DNA of 14,710 bases from Phoronis ovalis (lineage: Eukaryota > Phoronida > Phoronidae), in contig JAOXYB010020771.1 of NCBI GenBank assembly GCA_028565635.1, positions 2,723 to 17,432 of the forward strand. The letters are read 5' to 3'. Both the position numbers and the translations under genes were made by a program. The notes under the pieces were generated by a model. That model ran no database searches, was not told the DNA's origin, and saw nothing but the letters and a program-made list of their open reading frames with translations. The number at the start of each line of letters is the position of its first letter. The first letter of the stretch is position 1. Below, piece after piece: positions 8,901-14,710 of this stretch.

Positions 8901-10600
8901 AATATTTAGGACAGGAACGAGGTGGTATGGGTAACACTGGAAACTATCTTGGTGCATTTAGCGATATTCTAGCAAGATGTGAAGTATCTAGGGTTTTGTT
9001 GCTCATGCTTTTACAGGTAAAGTATACAAAGTTTTGTTTAGTTTACTTATTTTCAGAAATATTTCAGCTGTATAGGAAATGGAGGTATGTATTTCAGACA
9101 ACAATGATATTTCTATAATTACAAATTCTGCTTTTTTTTTCATTAGAGTGAGACAGTATGCTTGTACATTTAGTATGATATACATTTACACTGATATTTT
9201 AAATGGTTAAGTCTTGATGAATATTAGCAAGCATAGATAACAATATTGTTCTTCACGCACAAAAATAGCATTTAAGAATTGTATTTGCAGCCTACTCCAC
9301 AAAGAATACGACCAGAACATGCCCAAACACTAGAAAAATATGCGTGGGAGTCACCAGATGAAAATAGTGCAGGTAATGAATGAGCAGCCTATCTAGTAAA
9401 ACATTCTCAGTTTCTGAAGCAATGACTAATGTGGTGCTAATAATAGAAATAACTTGATGCAAAGCTTTGTTTGGTAGTTAATTTTTCATTAATTATTTTT
9501 CAGTACAACACAGTGGATTCAAAGTAATATCTCGAGATACTGACTGATTTAATTTTAAAATTATTAACTGATGCAAATGTGTAATTTCTGATAAGCTAAC
9601 AAATTATCATAGGCTTAAGGTCATGTGTGCATTCAAAGATTAGTTTAACAATTGTTTCTTTTTTTCTAGCTCTGTTCCTTACTGAAGATGTCTTTCTAAT
9701 GTTGCAATCAGTAGTGGTAAGTTTATTAAGTGATATTTATACAAAACATTCTCTGAATGATAGGAGCTACCCAGTCTGAATAAATCCATACATACCTTCT
9801 AGTCTAATGGGTGGACTTAGCCAAAATCAATTGTCATTATAATCTTTCAATTTAACAAAGATTGAATAAAAATATCATTAAACTTTTGACCAATCAGGGA
9901 TCAACTTTTCTATCCATTTGGCTGTGTGATTGATTTTTTTCACAAGCTTTATTGTAAGCTGCAATATTATTGGTCTGATAATTTGATTGGGTTTTATATA
10001 TAAATAAAGGGATATCATTTGACTTTTTCTTTTCGAGATAATAAACAAAAATAGAAGCAGTAAAGCCCAGACGTTAGGTGAAACATACGGAACACTAACA
10101 TGTGGATTTATTCAGGCCAAGATTTACTGTTAACTTAAAAAGGAAGAGGTACATGAGCATTATCTCAATCAGGAAACTGTCCATTCCTGCTTGGGGAATT
10201 TCAAGTATACTAAAAGCAATCAGCCTTTGGTACATTTGAATAATTGAAAGTTAATAGGATACTTAGCTAGTAAAAATTTTTAGTGATATTTTGTGCAACA
10301 AGAGAGTGGTACATACCAATATACATGTTTCATATAGTGATAATTATTAACTGAATCCTGAATCTTACATGTGGAACTTCAACACCATCTTGTAAATGTG
10401 CTGGTTTTTACTGTCCAAAAATAATAAAAAATGTGGTATTATTTTGATTTCAGATGGCTTGTCAAAGCAAAGAATTAGAATCACTTAAAAAGTTGCAAGT
10501 AGATTTATGGACTCATTTATCACAGGAACAAAATGAACTGTTGTATTTGGTTATAGAAAATTTGACTCATCCAATGGGAGCAGGACCACCAGCCACCTGA
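5939..10600 (+). CDS. F8A1: F8A/HAP40 homologue: huntingtin-associated 40-kDa protein (9 coding exons)
   Basis: Predicted join: 5939-5997, 6824-6943, 7560-7719, 7905-7973, 8180-8300, 8862-9016, 9291-9372, 9670-9716, 10454-10600, giving 319 residues. Every junction is GT..AG and frame is kept throughout. HAP40 is an alpha-helical, TPR-like protein that binds huntingtin and has been described as a Rab5 effector on early endosomes. Diagnostic blocks match human F8A in order: [20 protein letters not shown] near the start, [82 protein letters not shown] and [17 protein letters not shown]. It is shorter than human (371 aa) mainly because the Pro/Ala-rich loop before LGAFSD is nearly absent. Human F8A copies are intronless; this gene has eight introns. 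The start ATG has A at -3 and G at +4. Confidence 0.93.
5998..6823. other. F8A intron 1 (826 bp), nothing recognised
   Basis: Bounded by GTAAGT and a choice of acceptors (6805 or 6823). A 63-codon plus-strand frame at 6487-6678 has no conserved motif and no place in the protein. No RNA gene or clear repeat seen. Confidence 0.7.
6824..6943 (+). CDS. F8A1: F8A coding exon 2 (residues 20-59 plus split codon)
   Basis: Acceptor CTTGTAG|A completes a Lys codon, then [15 protein letters not shown] follows; donor AG|GTATGT. Conservation supports this acceptor because KK-RFL-KPNVAE is contiguous in human. A second acceptor with a better pyrimidine run, TTCTGTAACAG at 6795-6805, lies 18 nt upstream, also keeps frame and would insert six residues. 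Confidence 0.88.
6944..7559. other. F8A intron 2 (616 bp), nothing recognised
   Basis: AT-rich, bounded by GTATGT and TTTTAG. An ATG at 7501 opens a frame running into exon 3, but the residues before 7560 have no family match and the acceptor at 7559 explains the join better. Confidence 0.7.
7560..7719 (+). CDS. F8A1: F8A coding exon 3 (residues 60-113)
   Basis: Acceptor ATGTTTTAG|G, donor AGA|GTAAAC. It begins with the split Arg codon followed by [19 protein letters not shown], matching human CQQALFHGPGEALALTEAA. The frame stays open past the donor to a stop at 7738-7740, but conserved residues continue instead in the next exon. Confidence 0.92.
7905..7973 (+). CDS. F8A1: F8A coding exon 4 (residues 114-136, 69 nt)
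   Basis: Acceptor TTATTTCAG|GTG, donor CGG|GTACTA, both phase 0. It encodes [19 protein letters not shown] and on to ILR, matching human [25 protein letters not shown]. A short exon flanked by introns of only 185 and 206 bp. Confidence 0.9.
8180..8300 (+). CDS. F8A1: F8A coding exon 5 (residues 137-176 plus split codon)
   Basis: Acceptor TTCCTTCCAG|AAA, donor ATAC|GTAAGT. It encodes a TPR-like helix pair with [16 protein letters not shown] and [10 protein letters not shown], matching human GHFQRAAQLQ and GEAASCQLLA. Confidence 0.93.
8301..8861. other. F8A intron 5 (561 bp), nothing recognised
   Basis: Bounded by GTAAGT and TTGCAG. A box-C-like GTGATGA at about 8442 has no properly spaced box D or terminal stem, so I do not call a snoRNA. 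Confidence 0.7.
8862..9016 (+). CDS. F8A1: F8A coding exon 6 (residues 177-228)
   Basis: Acceptor GTTCTTGCAG|AT, donor CAG|GTAAAG. It encodes [20 protein letters not shown], a short Gly/Asn linker, then [19 protein letters not shown]. In human F8A the same place holds a long Pro-rich insertion, which is reduced here to about ten residues. Confidence 0.93.
9291..9372 (+). CDS. F8A1: F8A coding exon 7 (residues 229-255 plus split codon)
   Basis: Acceptor GTATTTGCAG|CCT, donor GCAG|GTAATG. It encodes [19 protein letters not shown], nearly identical around [10 protein letters not shown] to human F8A. Confidence 0.93.
9670..9716 (+). CDS. F8A1: F8A coding exon 8 (residues 256-271, 47 nt)
   Basis: Acceptor TTTTTTTCTAG|CT, donor GTG|GTAAGT. 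It encodes [16 protein letters not shown], matching human LPEELFLLLQSLV. A micro-exon that only fits in one phase between its neighbours. Confidence 0.9.
9717..10453. other. F8A intron 8 (737 bp), nothing recognised
   Basis: Bounded by GTAAGT and TTTCAG. It contains scattered CCAAT/ATTGG strings (about 9891, 9970, 9987) and a TATATATAAATAAAG run near 9996; in AT-rich intronic DNA these are not evidence of a promoter. No exon or repeat recognised. Confidence 0.65.
10454..10600 (+). CDS. F8A1: F8A coding exon 9, terminal (residues 272-319)
   Basis: Acceptor TTTGATTTCAG|ATG; stop TGA at 10598-10600. It encodes [35 protein letters not shown] and a short PMGAGPPAT tail, matching human MATHEKDTEAIKSLQVEMW and TAEQNHLLHLVLQ. 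The initial ATG is internal Met, not a start. Confidence 0.93.
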   Translation: MACQSKELESLKKLQVDLWTHLSQEQNELLYLVIENLTHPMGAGPPAT

Positions 10601-11882
10601 ATCTTGTTGTTGATATATTAGGTTTTAGATAATACAGAAAGTGTGGATTGATGTTCTAACTAAAAGTATAAAATATAAGTGAATTGTACAATACATTGCG
10701 TCTTCCAAATTTTATACAAAACACTCAGTGCTATTGTCGTGCATGACATTTTGAAATTAGGATGTTATGCATGCAGCAAAGGTATTACTTCACTCCTTTG
10801 AACACTTCAAAACAGGCATCCATTAGATTACCTTGTAAAAGTAACTTTCATGCCTAATTTTAGAACACTTTAGTAAGTGGATGGACTGGGGCTAACTTTG
10901 TTCAGTGCGTCAGAAGAACTAGGTCAGTAATAGGGTCATAAATCTAGATTTAAAATTCATGCACATTATTATATTATGTCACATTTAAGTCAATCTGTTT
11001 ATAAATCATGCTTGACCTGGAACACAGAAAAGTAAACCACTAAACTACATGGTTGAATTTTGCTGCAAATGATAGTAACAAGAACTCATTAATGTTTGTA
11101 CTTTAGGTCTCAAGACTGAGCTGTAGATATATTGAAGTGTACATATATTCTCAAGACATCAGTAATTAAAATGAAAAGATAAGACATATAAAAGTATACA
11201 TTTTAAAAAGGTATTTCATATAAACTTTAAAAATAATGGTTTCATGGCTTGAATTTGATGATAATGACTTGATATAAAGCCATTTTTGGGAAAAAATGTA
11301 TTTTTCAAAATATAAGTTTCAAAAAAACACAAGTTAAAAATCTCTAAACTTTACACATGTACATATGTAAGACTACTTCGTGTTTGTTATGCAGTAATTG
11401 GTGAGGAGACCTACACTAATCATATGTCATATGTAACATGCTGAAACATGTCCGTATTAAAAACCTAGCACAAAAGTAACACGCATGAACACACATTTGG
11501 TTACTTTGTGATGATCAATATTGGAGAGGATTTTCTTGTGATAAAAATTAGAAAACATCAATCATCGAGCAATTATCCAAATCCTGAAATGTATTGGAGC
11601 AATTTACCAACTATCAGCAACGTAGCTTTTATAAAGATTATGGAAGAAATTGGATTCATGGACCAACAGAAATTGGCATGTTACGGACACAGATCAGCAA
11701 CTGACATAGCATAAGAACGAATCAGCATCAGACTTGCTCAGGCAGGACACAAATTAGCAAATGGCAATGACTTAGAAACTGGATATGAATTTGTGTCACA
11801 TACATATATTGGAAAAAACTTACATAAACAGTTTGTATGTTATTAAAAGAAGTTTACCTAGATGCATGAAAGTCATAAGTTA
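10601..11882. other. Convergent intergenic region, F8A and MBOAT7 3' ends
   Basis: The two genes converge here, so both 3' UTRs should lie inside. I find no canonical AATAAA at a usual distance from either stop; ATTAAA at about 11165 is a possible late F8A signal only. A 68-codon plus-strand frame at 11508-11714 has no recognisable domain. The stretch is AT-rich and otherwise featureless. Confidence 0.6.
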
Positions 11883-12225
11883 TCATGCAGCCTTTGCATG
11901 TTTTGATTTTTTAAACAAAAGTCCTACGATTATACCTAGTGCAATCATTATGTGATCAAAGAAAAAGACTGAACTCCAATAATTAATTGTAGAATCAAAC
12001 TTCAACAACAAGAAAGCCATCACACAATATTCAAATGTTCTCATCTTACAAAACCAAGCCAACCAATCGTAAATCTTCTTTGACTGCTCTGATGTTAGGT
12101 GTTGCCGGAATGCAGCAGCCATACTATCTTCAGCCATTAAGGCAAAGGGAATGGTTATGAAGCTGAGAAAGTATCCTGGATGAATACCGTGCCAATATGC
12201 ACTGACAAGCATTGTAACATGAGTT
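11883..12225 (-). CDS. MBOAT7: MBOAT7 terminal coding exon d (catalytic His, stop)
   Basis: Acceptor TGCTTTCCAG|A completes an Arg codon; stop TGA at 11885-11883. It encodes MLVSAYWHGIHPGYFLSF with the catalytic His, WLAWFCKMRTFEYCVMAF, and a final membrane helix ending in LLFKKSKHAKAA. The Asn-to-His spacing is 33 residues after joining to the previous exon. Confidence 0.92.
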
Positions 12226-14022
12226 CTGGAAAGCAAAGTATAAAAAATTGAATTCACTCACAATAAATATGACTATTTCATTGCACTGACTTGGATAATA
12301 CGCTATCCCAAGACAGCCTAGCTAAAAAATTTAACATATCTTTACACAACTTTCTTTATAATAAATTTTCAGCATATGGAAAATTGTTTTACAACCAAAA
12401 TAACATATTTCTAAAATTTACTCATTTTTTAAACCAGGAAAAAATTAATTAAACTTCAAAATTTTATGCAATGAATTAAATTTATATTTTAATCATAATC
12501 TAAAGTAACAACACCAAATAGAAACTATTAGTATCAAAAGAACCATACATGTATAAAAGGATAACCTTTGTACCTGGTAGCTTTTGACGCAACTCTTTTG
12601 TACACAAAATTTGCTAACCAATATTGCACAGACATATTCCAGGCTCTCATCCCCTCTCGGATAGTTGGTGTAAACTCGCAACCATATTCATCTATATTAT
12701 GAATAGTCTCAAAGCTGTAGTTTGCATGTCGAAGATATTTGGTCTCCCTGAAAACAGGATGTTTTAGTAAAATTTAAGCATATTAAAGAAAAATTGACAA
12801 AACCTTTGTGAGAAATATGGCTATCAAACCCATCCCCAGCTAAACATGACAATTCAATTTTTTTTTTTTCGAAAAGTGTTACAAAGCACGAGAGGTTTGC
12901 AAGTACTACAGCAATAGTTAAACTTTTTAAGAATTGAAACTTTATTATCAGATTTATTTGGAAGAAGTTATAAAATAATCAACAAGGTGTCAACTAAAAC
13001 CTTGGAGGATTACAGTCACCGTGTTAAAATTCAATGTATCTGTTCATGTGTGAGGTACATCTTCCACATAGTAAGCTGCAGATACCTATCAAACTGTTTT
13101 GTAAATAACATATTTTTAAGTACTTCTGCTATAGATCAAGAGTATGTGCACTAGCACTGGTAAGAGTAAATGTAACTAATGTTAAAACTGCATACTGCTT
13201 AAGAGTTTTCAATGCAACAAGGTCTGTTGGACCATGCCCACATTTAGGTTTACTGGCTTCTGGATATACACCAAATCCTGCTGTCATACACAAACACTCC
13301 GACAAAACCCAAGCTGAATATATGCGTCCTCGGAACCACATAAATGACGTAACACAGTACAGGAATCGAAACCAAAATGGATGTTTAAGAAATTCTGGTG
13401 TTTCTACATACTGAAAAACAGAAAGTTATTTTCAGCATGAATTAAAGGAAGTTAATAGAAGTACCATTTTTCATGAGAAACTGACTATGATTGGAATATG
13501 CATGATGTAGGTTCAGGTCGGCCAATCACAGGCTAAAACAGCTACACACAACCAGAATATGTAGCTACATTTCAGCCAACAGATTTATATTTAAAAATGT
13601 ACATATCCCCTAAACACAAATCAACAGCGTAAAACATGTTCGGAGGAATATGTTCGGACAGTATTGCTTACTTTTGCTAACTTCATCTCAAAAAAGCAGT
13701 CGGTTAAAAAAATGTTGACAGACAATGGAAACAGTGCTAGGCAGAGCAGACTGATTAGGACAACAGTTCAAATTTCAGCCAAAGATTTGGTAGTTGCTGC
13801 CTTATGCACATGAAGAGGACAAGTGAGTTACGGGACACTTTCTACAAATGGTCCCAATCTGCCGTATTACCTCAACAGGCATATACTGCCCAAGAACTAA
13901 GAAGATGACTGCATATAATGGAAGTACTTTAATTCTGTTCCATGTTGGCTCAACTGTAGGTAAATGTGCAGTGTATTCATTGTACATGCTATCATGGTAA
14001 GTTCTGTACTTGTAATATGGGC
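11883..14022 (-). CDS. MBOAT7: MBOAT7/LPIAT1-type lysophosphatidylinositol acyltransferase, 3' part (last 4 coding exons)
   Basis: Predicted join, minus strand: 14022-13871, 13410-13196, 12747-12574, 12225-11883, encoding the C-terminal 293 residues; roughly the first 180 lie beyond the window. The family is a multi-pass ER membrane enzyme that transfers a polyunsaturated acyl group, typically arachidonoyl, from acyl-CoA to lysophosphatidylinositol. Visible signatures: GPYYKYRTY (human GPFFRYRTY), AGFGVYPEASK, ETIHNIDEYGCEF, EGMRAWNMSVQYWLA with the conserved Asn at 12638-12636, and SAYWHGIHPGYFLSF with the catalytic His at 12191-12189. Hydrophobic segments follow at CVMAFLLL and HIMIALGIIVGLLF, then a Lys-rich tail. 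SAYWHG-HPGY and GP-YRTY favour MBOAT7 over MBOAT1/2/5. Both catalytic residues are present and the visible part is intact. Confidence 0.9.
12226..12573. other. MBOAT7 intron c-d (348 bp)
   Basis: Bounded by GTACAA and TTCCAG on the minus strand. Very AT-rich; nothing else recognised. Confidence 0.7.
12574..12747 (-). CDS. MBOAT7: MBOAT7 internal coding exon c (57 residues, catalytic Asn)
   Basis: Acceptor GTTTTCAG|G, donor CCAG|GTACAA. It encodes YSFETIHNIDEYGCEF, then REGMRAWNMSVQYWLANFVY, matching human YETIRNIDCYSTDF and RDGMRYWNMTVQWWLAQYIY. This exon carries the active-site Asn and is not visible as an ATG-initiated ORF. Confidence 0.9.
12748..13195. other. MBOAT7 intron b-c (448 bp)
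   Basis: Bounded by GTATGC and TTTCAG on the minus strand. It contains a T-run at about 12859-12869 and no other recognisable feature. Confidence 0.7.
13196..13410 (-). CDS. MBOAT7: MBOAT7 internal coding exon b (71 residues)
   Basis: Acceptor CTGTTTTTCAG|TAT, donor AAGCA|GTATGC. It encodes PFWFRFLYCVTSFMWFRGRI, then SAWVLSECLCMTAGFGVYPE, matching human RLFYMIPVFFAFRMRFYVAW and AECGCIAAGFGAYP. It ends with two bases of a Gln codon completed in the next exon. The open frame continues past the donor without conservation. Confidence 0.88.
13411..13870. other. MBOAT7 intron a-b (460 bp)
   Basis: Bounded by GTAATA and TTTCAG on the minus strand. A small direct repeat ATGTTCGGA occurs at about 13637 and 13651. 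Nothing else recognised. Confidence 0.7.
13871..14022 (-). CDS. MBOAT7: MBOAT7 internal coding exon a (50 residues)
   Basis: Acceptor ATCTTTCCAG|GC, donor GAG|GTAATA. The first two bases complete a Gly codon from the missing upstream exon, then PYYKYRTYHDSMYNEYT follows, and a membrane segment LPLYAVIFLVLGQYMPVE. The frame is open further upstream to 14173, but the residues there do not match the human YCYVGIMTG-type sequence, so I start the exon at 14022. Confidence 0.82.
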
Positions 14023-14588
14023 CTGGAAAGATATGCCAAAAAATTGATTTAAACCTGGCTTCCTGAAAAGTAATATACAAATGTTTTCTACAAACTACAT
14101 GCCTTTCTTGTTTCTTACATGCATTTGCTGGTGTACATAACAATTTCAAAGGGGTTAGTATGTTGTCAATCAAGTTTCTGTTTCATATATATCTTGTGTG
14201 TACCTCTAACAGTACCAAAACAATGACAATTGTCTCCCTGGGGAAGGAATTTCTTCTAGAGCTGGAGTTTCCAGCCGTTTTGCTCTATTAACGGTATTAA
14301 CTATGAATAACATTGTGAGGAGTGAAACAGTTTCTTTTTTCAGTGTGATCAAACATAACAAATTCTAGGAGTTATTTTTGAACCCCCTTTATAAAATACC
14401 ATGAAAATGTTTTTTTTCTTTTTTAGCCTGTGAACATATTATTGTTTAAATATATATTTTCATATTTTTACAGGCAGACATTTTAGGTATATTAGGAAAT
14501 TAAGACTCACTTTAAATTCCTGGATCAACACACAGATCAAGGATCAGTGCTTATAAATCAATTTATAAGATACACAAGACTTATAGGC
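14023..14588. other. MBOAT7 upstream intron sequence, no exon recognised
   Basis: The exon preceding 14022 should end in one base of a Gly codon and encode a sequence like human YVGIMTG. I could not find such a segment with a donor site here, so the intron probably continues past the window. A second acceptor-like site (TTACTTTTCAG, cut after 14063) lies 40 bases upstream of exon a. Confidence 0.6.
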
Positions 14589-14710
14589 CGTTCAGACTAC
14601 CTTTTTGGAACCGGTTCGAGCTCGATCTGGATCCATAACCAGATCAACTTGAATCCTGTTACGCGTTTACACTACTTTTAACGTAACTGGATTCTACTGT
14701 AGCGCCATAT
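14589..14710. repeat. CpG-containing repeat fragment cut by window end
   Basis: CGTTCAGACTACCTTTTTGG at 14589-14608 recurs in diverged form as CGTTTACACTACTTTTAACG at 14664-14683, an offset of 75 bp, each followed by an AAC(C/T)GG string. Between them lie the palindrome TCGAGCTCGA and the inverted pair GATCTGG / CCAGATC. The CpG-rich, internally repetitive character differs sharply from the surrounding AT-rich intron and suggests the end of a MITE-like or other interspersed repeat. No terminal repeat or target duplication can be judged because the window ends. Confidence 0.5.

Noticed and set aside
9003-9185. 60-codon minus-strand frame overlapping F8A exon 6 and intron 6
   Set aside because: Antisense shadow with no family similarity.
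11508-11714. 68-codon plus-strand frame in the convergent intergenic region, and a possible C/D snoRNA (GTGATGA at about 11507, CTGA at about 11584)
   Set aside because: The peptide has no recognisable domain. The snoRNA boxes have only a weak, bulged terminal stem and common AT-rich sequence can produce them by chance.
13802-13870. Extension of MBOAT7 exon a past the GAG|GTAATA donor to a stop
   Set aside because: The residues after the donor are not conserved, while the next exon at 13410 continues the MBOAT7 sequence in frame.
1-14710. tRNA, rRNA, CRISPR, bacterial operon or viral genes
   Set aside because: I saw no cloverleaf-capable tRNA, no rRNA-like block, no regular repeat-spacer array, and no viral or bacterial protein motif on either strand.

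Overview
The window looks like nuclear DNA from an AT-rich animal, probably an invertebrate. It holds interrupted genes with GT..AG introns of roughly 0.2-1 kb, no bacterial operon signals, and three proteins from families known in animals. I cannot name the species. Exons were built by hand from reading frame, splice sites and remembered family similarity, so boundaries are predictions.

Layout. (1) 1-407: AT-rich flank starting with a 119-bp-period tandem duplication; an unrecognised 55-codon minus-strand frame lies at 408-575. (2) 759-4061, minus: complete coding region of ECSIT in four coding exons (predicted 419 aa), with an AATAAA signal at 667-672. (3) 4072-5938: intergenic, head-to-head with the next gene, carrying a 171-bp fold-back element, local duplications and a 150-codon open frame of unknown meaning. 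(4) 5939-10600, plus: complete coding region of the F8A/HAP40 homologue in nine exons (predicted 319 aa), including a 59-nt first coding exon. (5) 10601-11882: convergent intergenic region with nothing recognisable. (6) 11883-14022, minus: the last four coding exons of an MBOAT7-type lysophospholipid acyltransferase; its 5' exons lie beyond the window. (7) 14023-14710: MBOAT7 intron or upstream sequence, ending in a CpG-containing repeat cut by the window edge.

The three genes serve unrelated jobs: ECSIT in mitochondrial complex I assembly and Toll/BMP signalling, HAP40 as huntingtin's partner, MBOAT7 in phosphatidylinositol remodelling. Their adjacency gives no evidence of a shared pathway. 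I found no previously undescribed system. The points most worth checking are the F8A gene structure (tiny first exon, two in-frame acceptors for exon 2, eight introns where the human copies are intronless), the acceptor-like sites just upstream of two start codons, and the repeat-rich ECSIT/F8A intergenic region.
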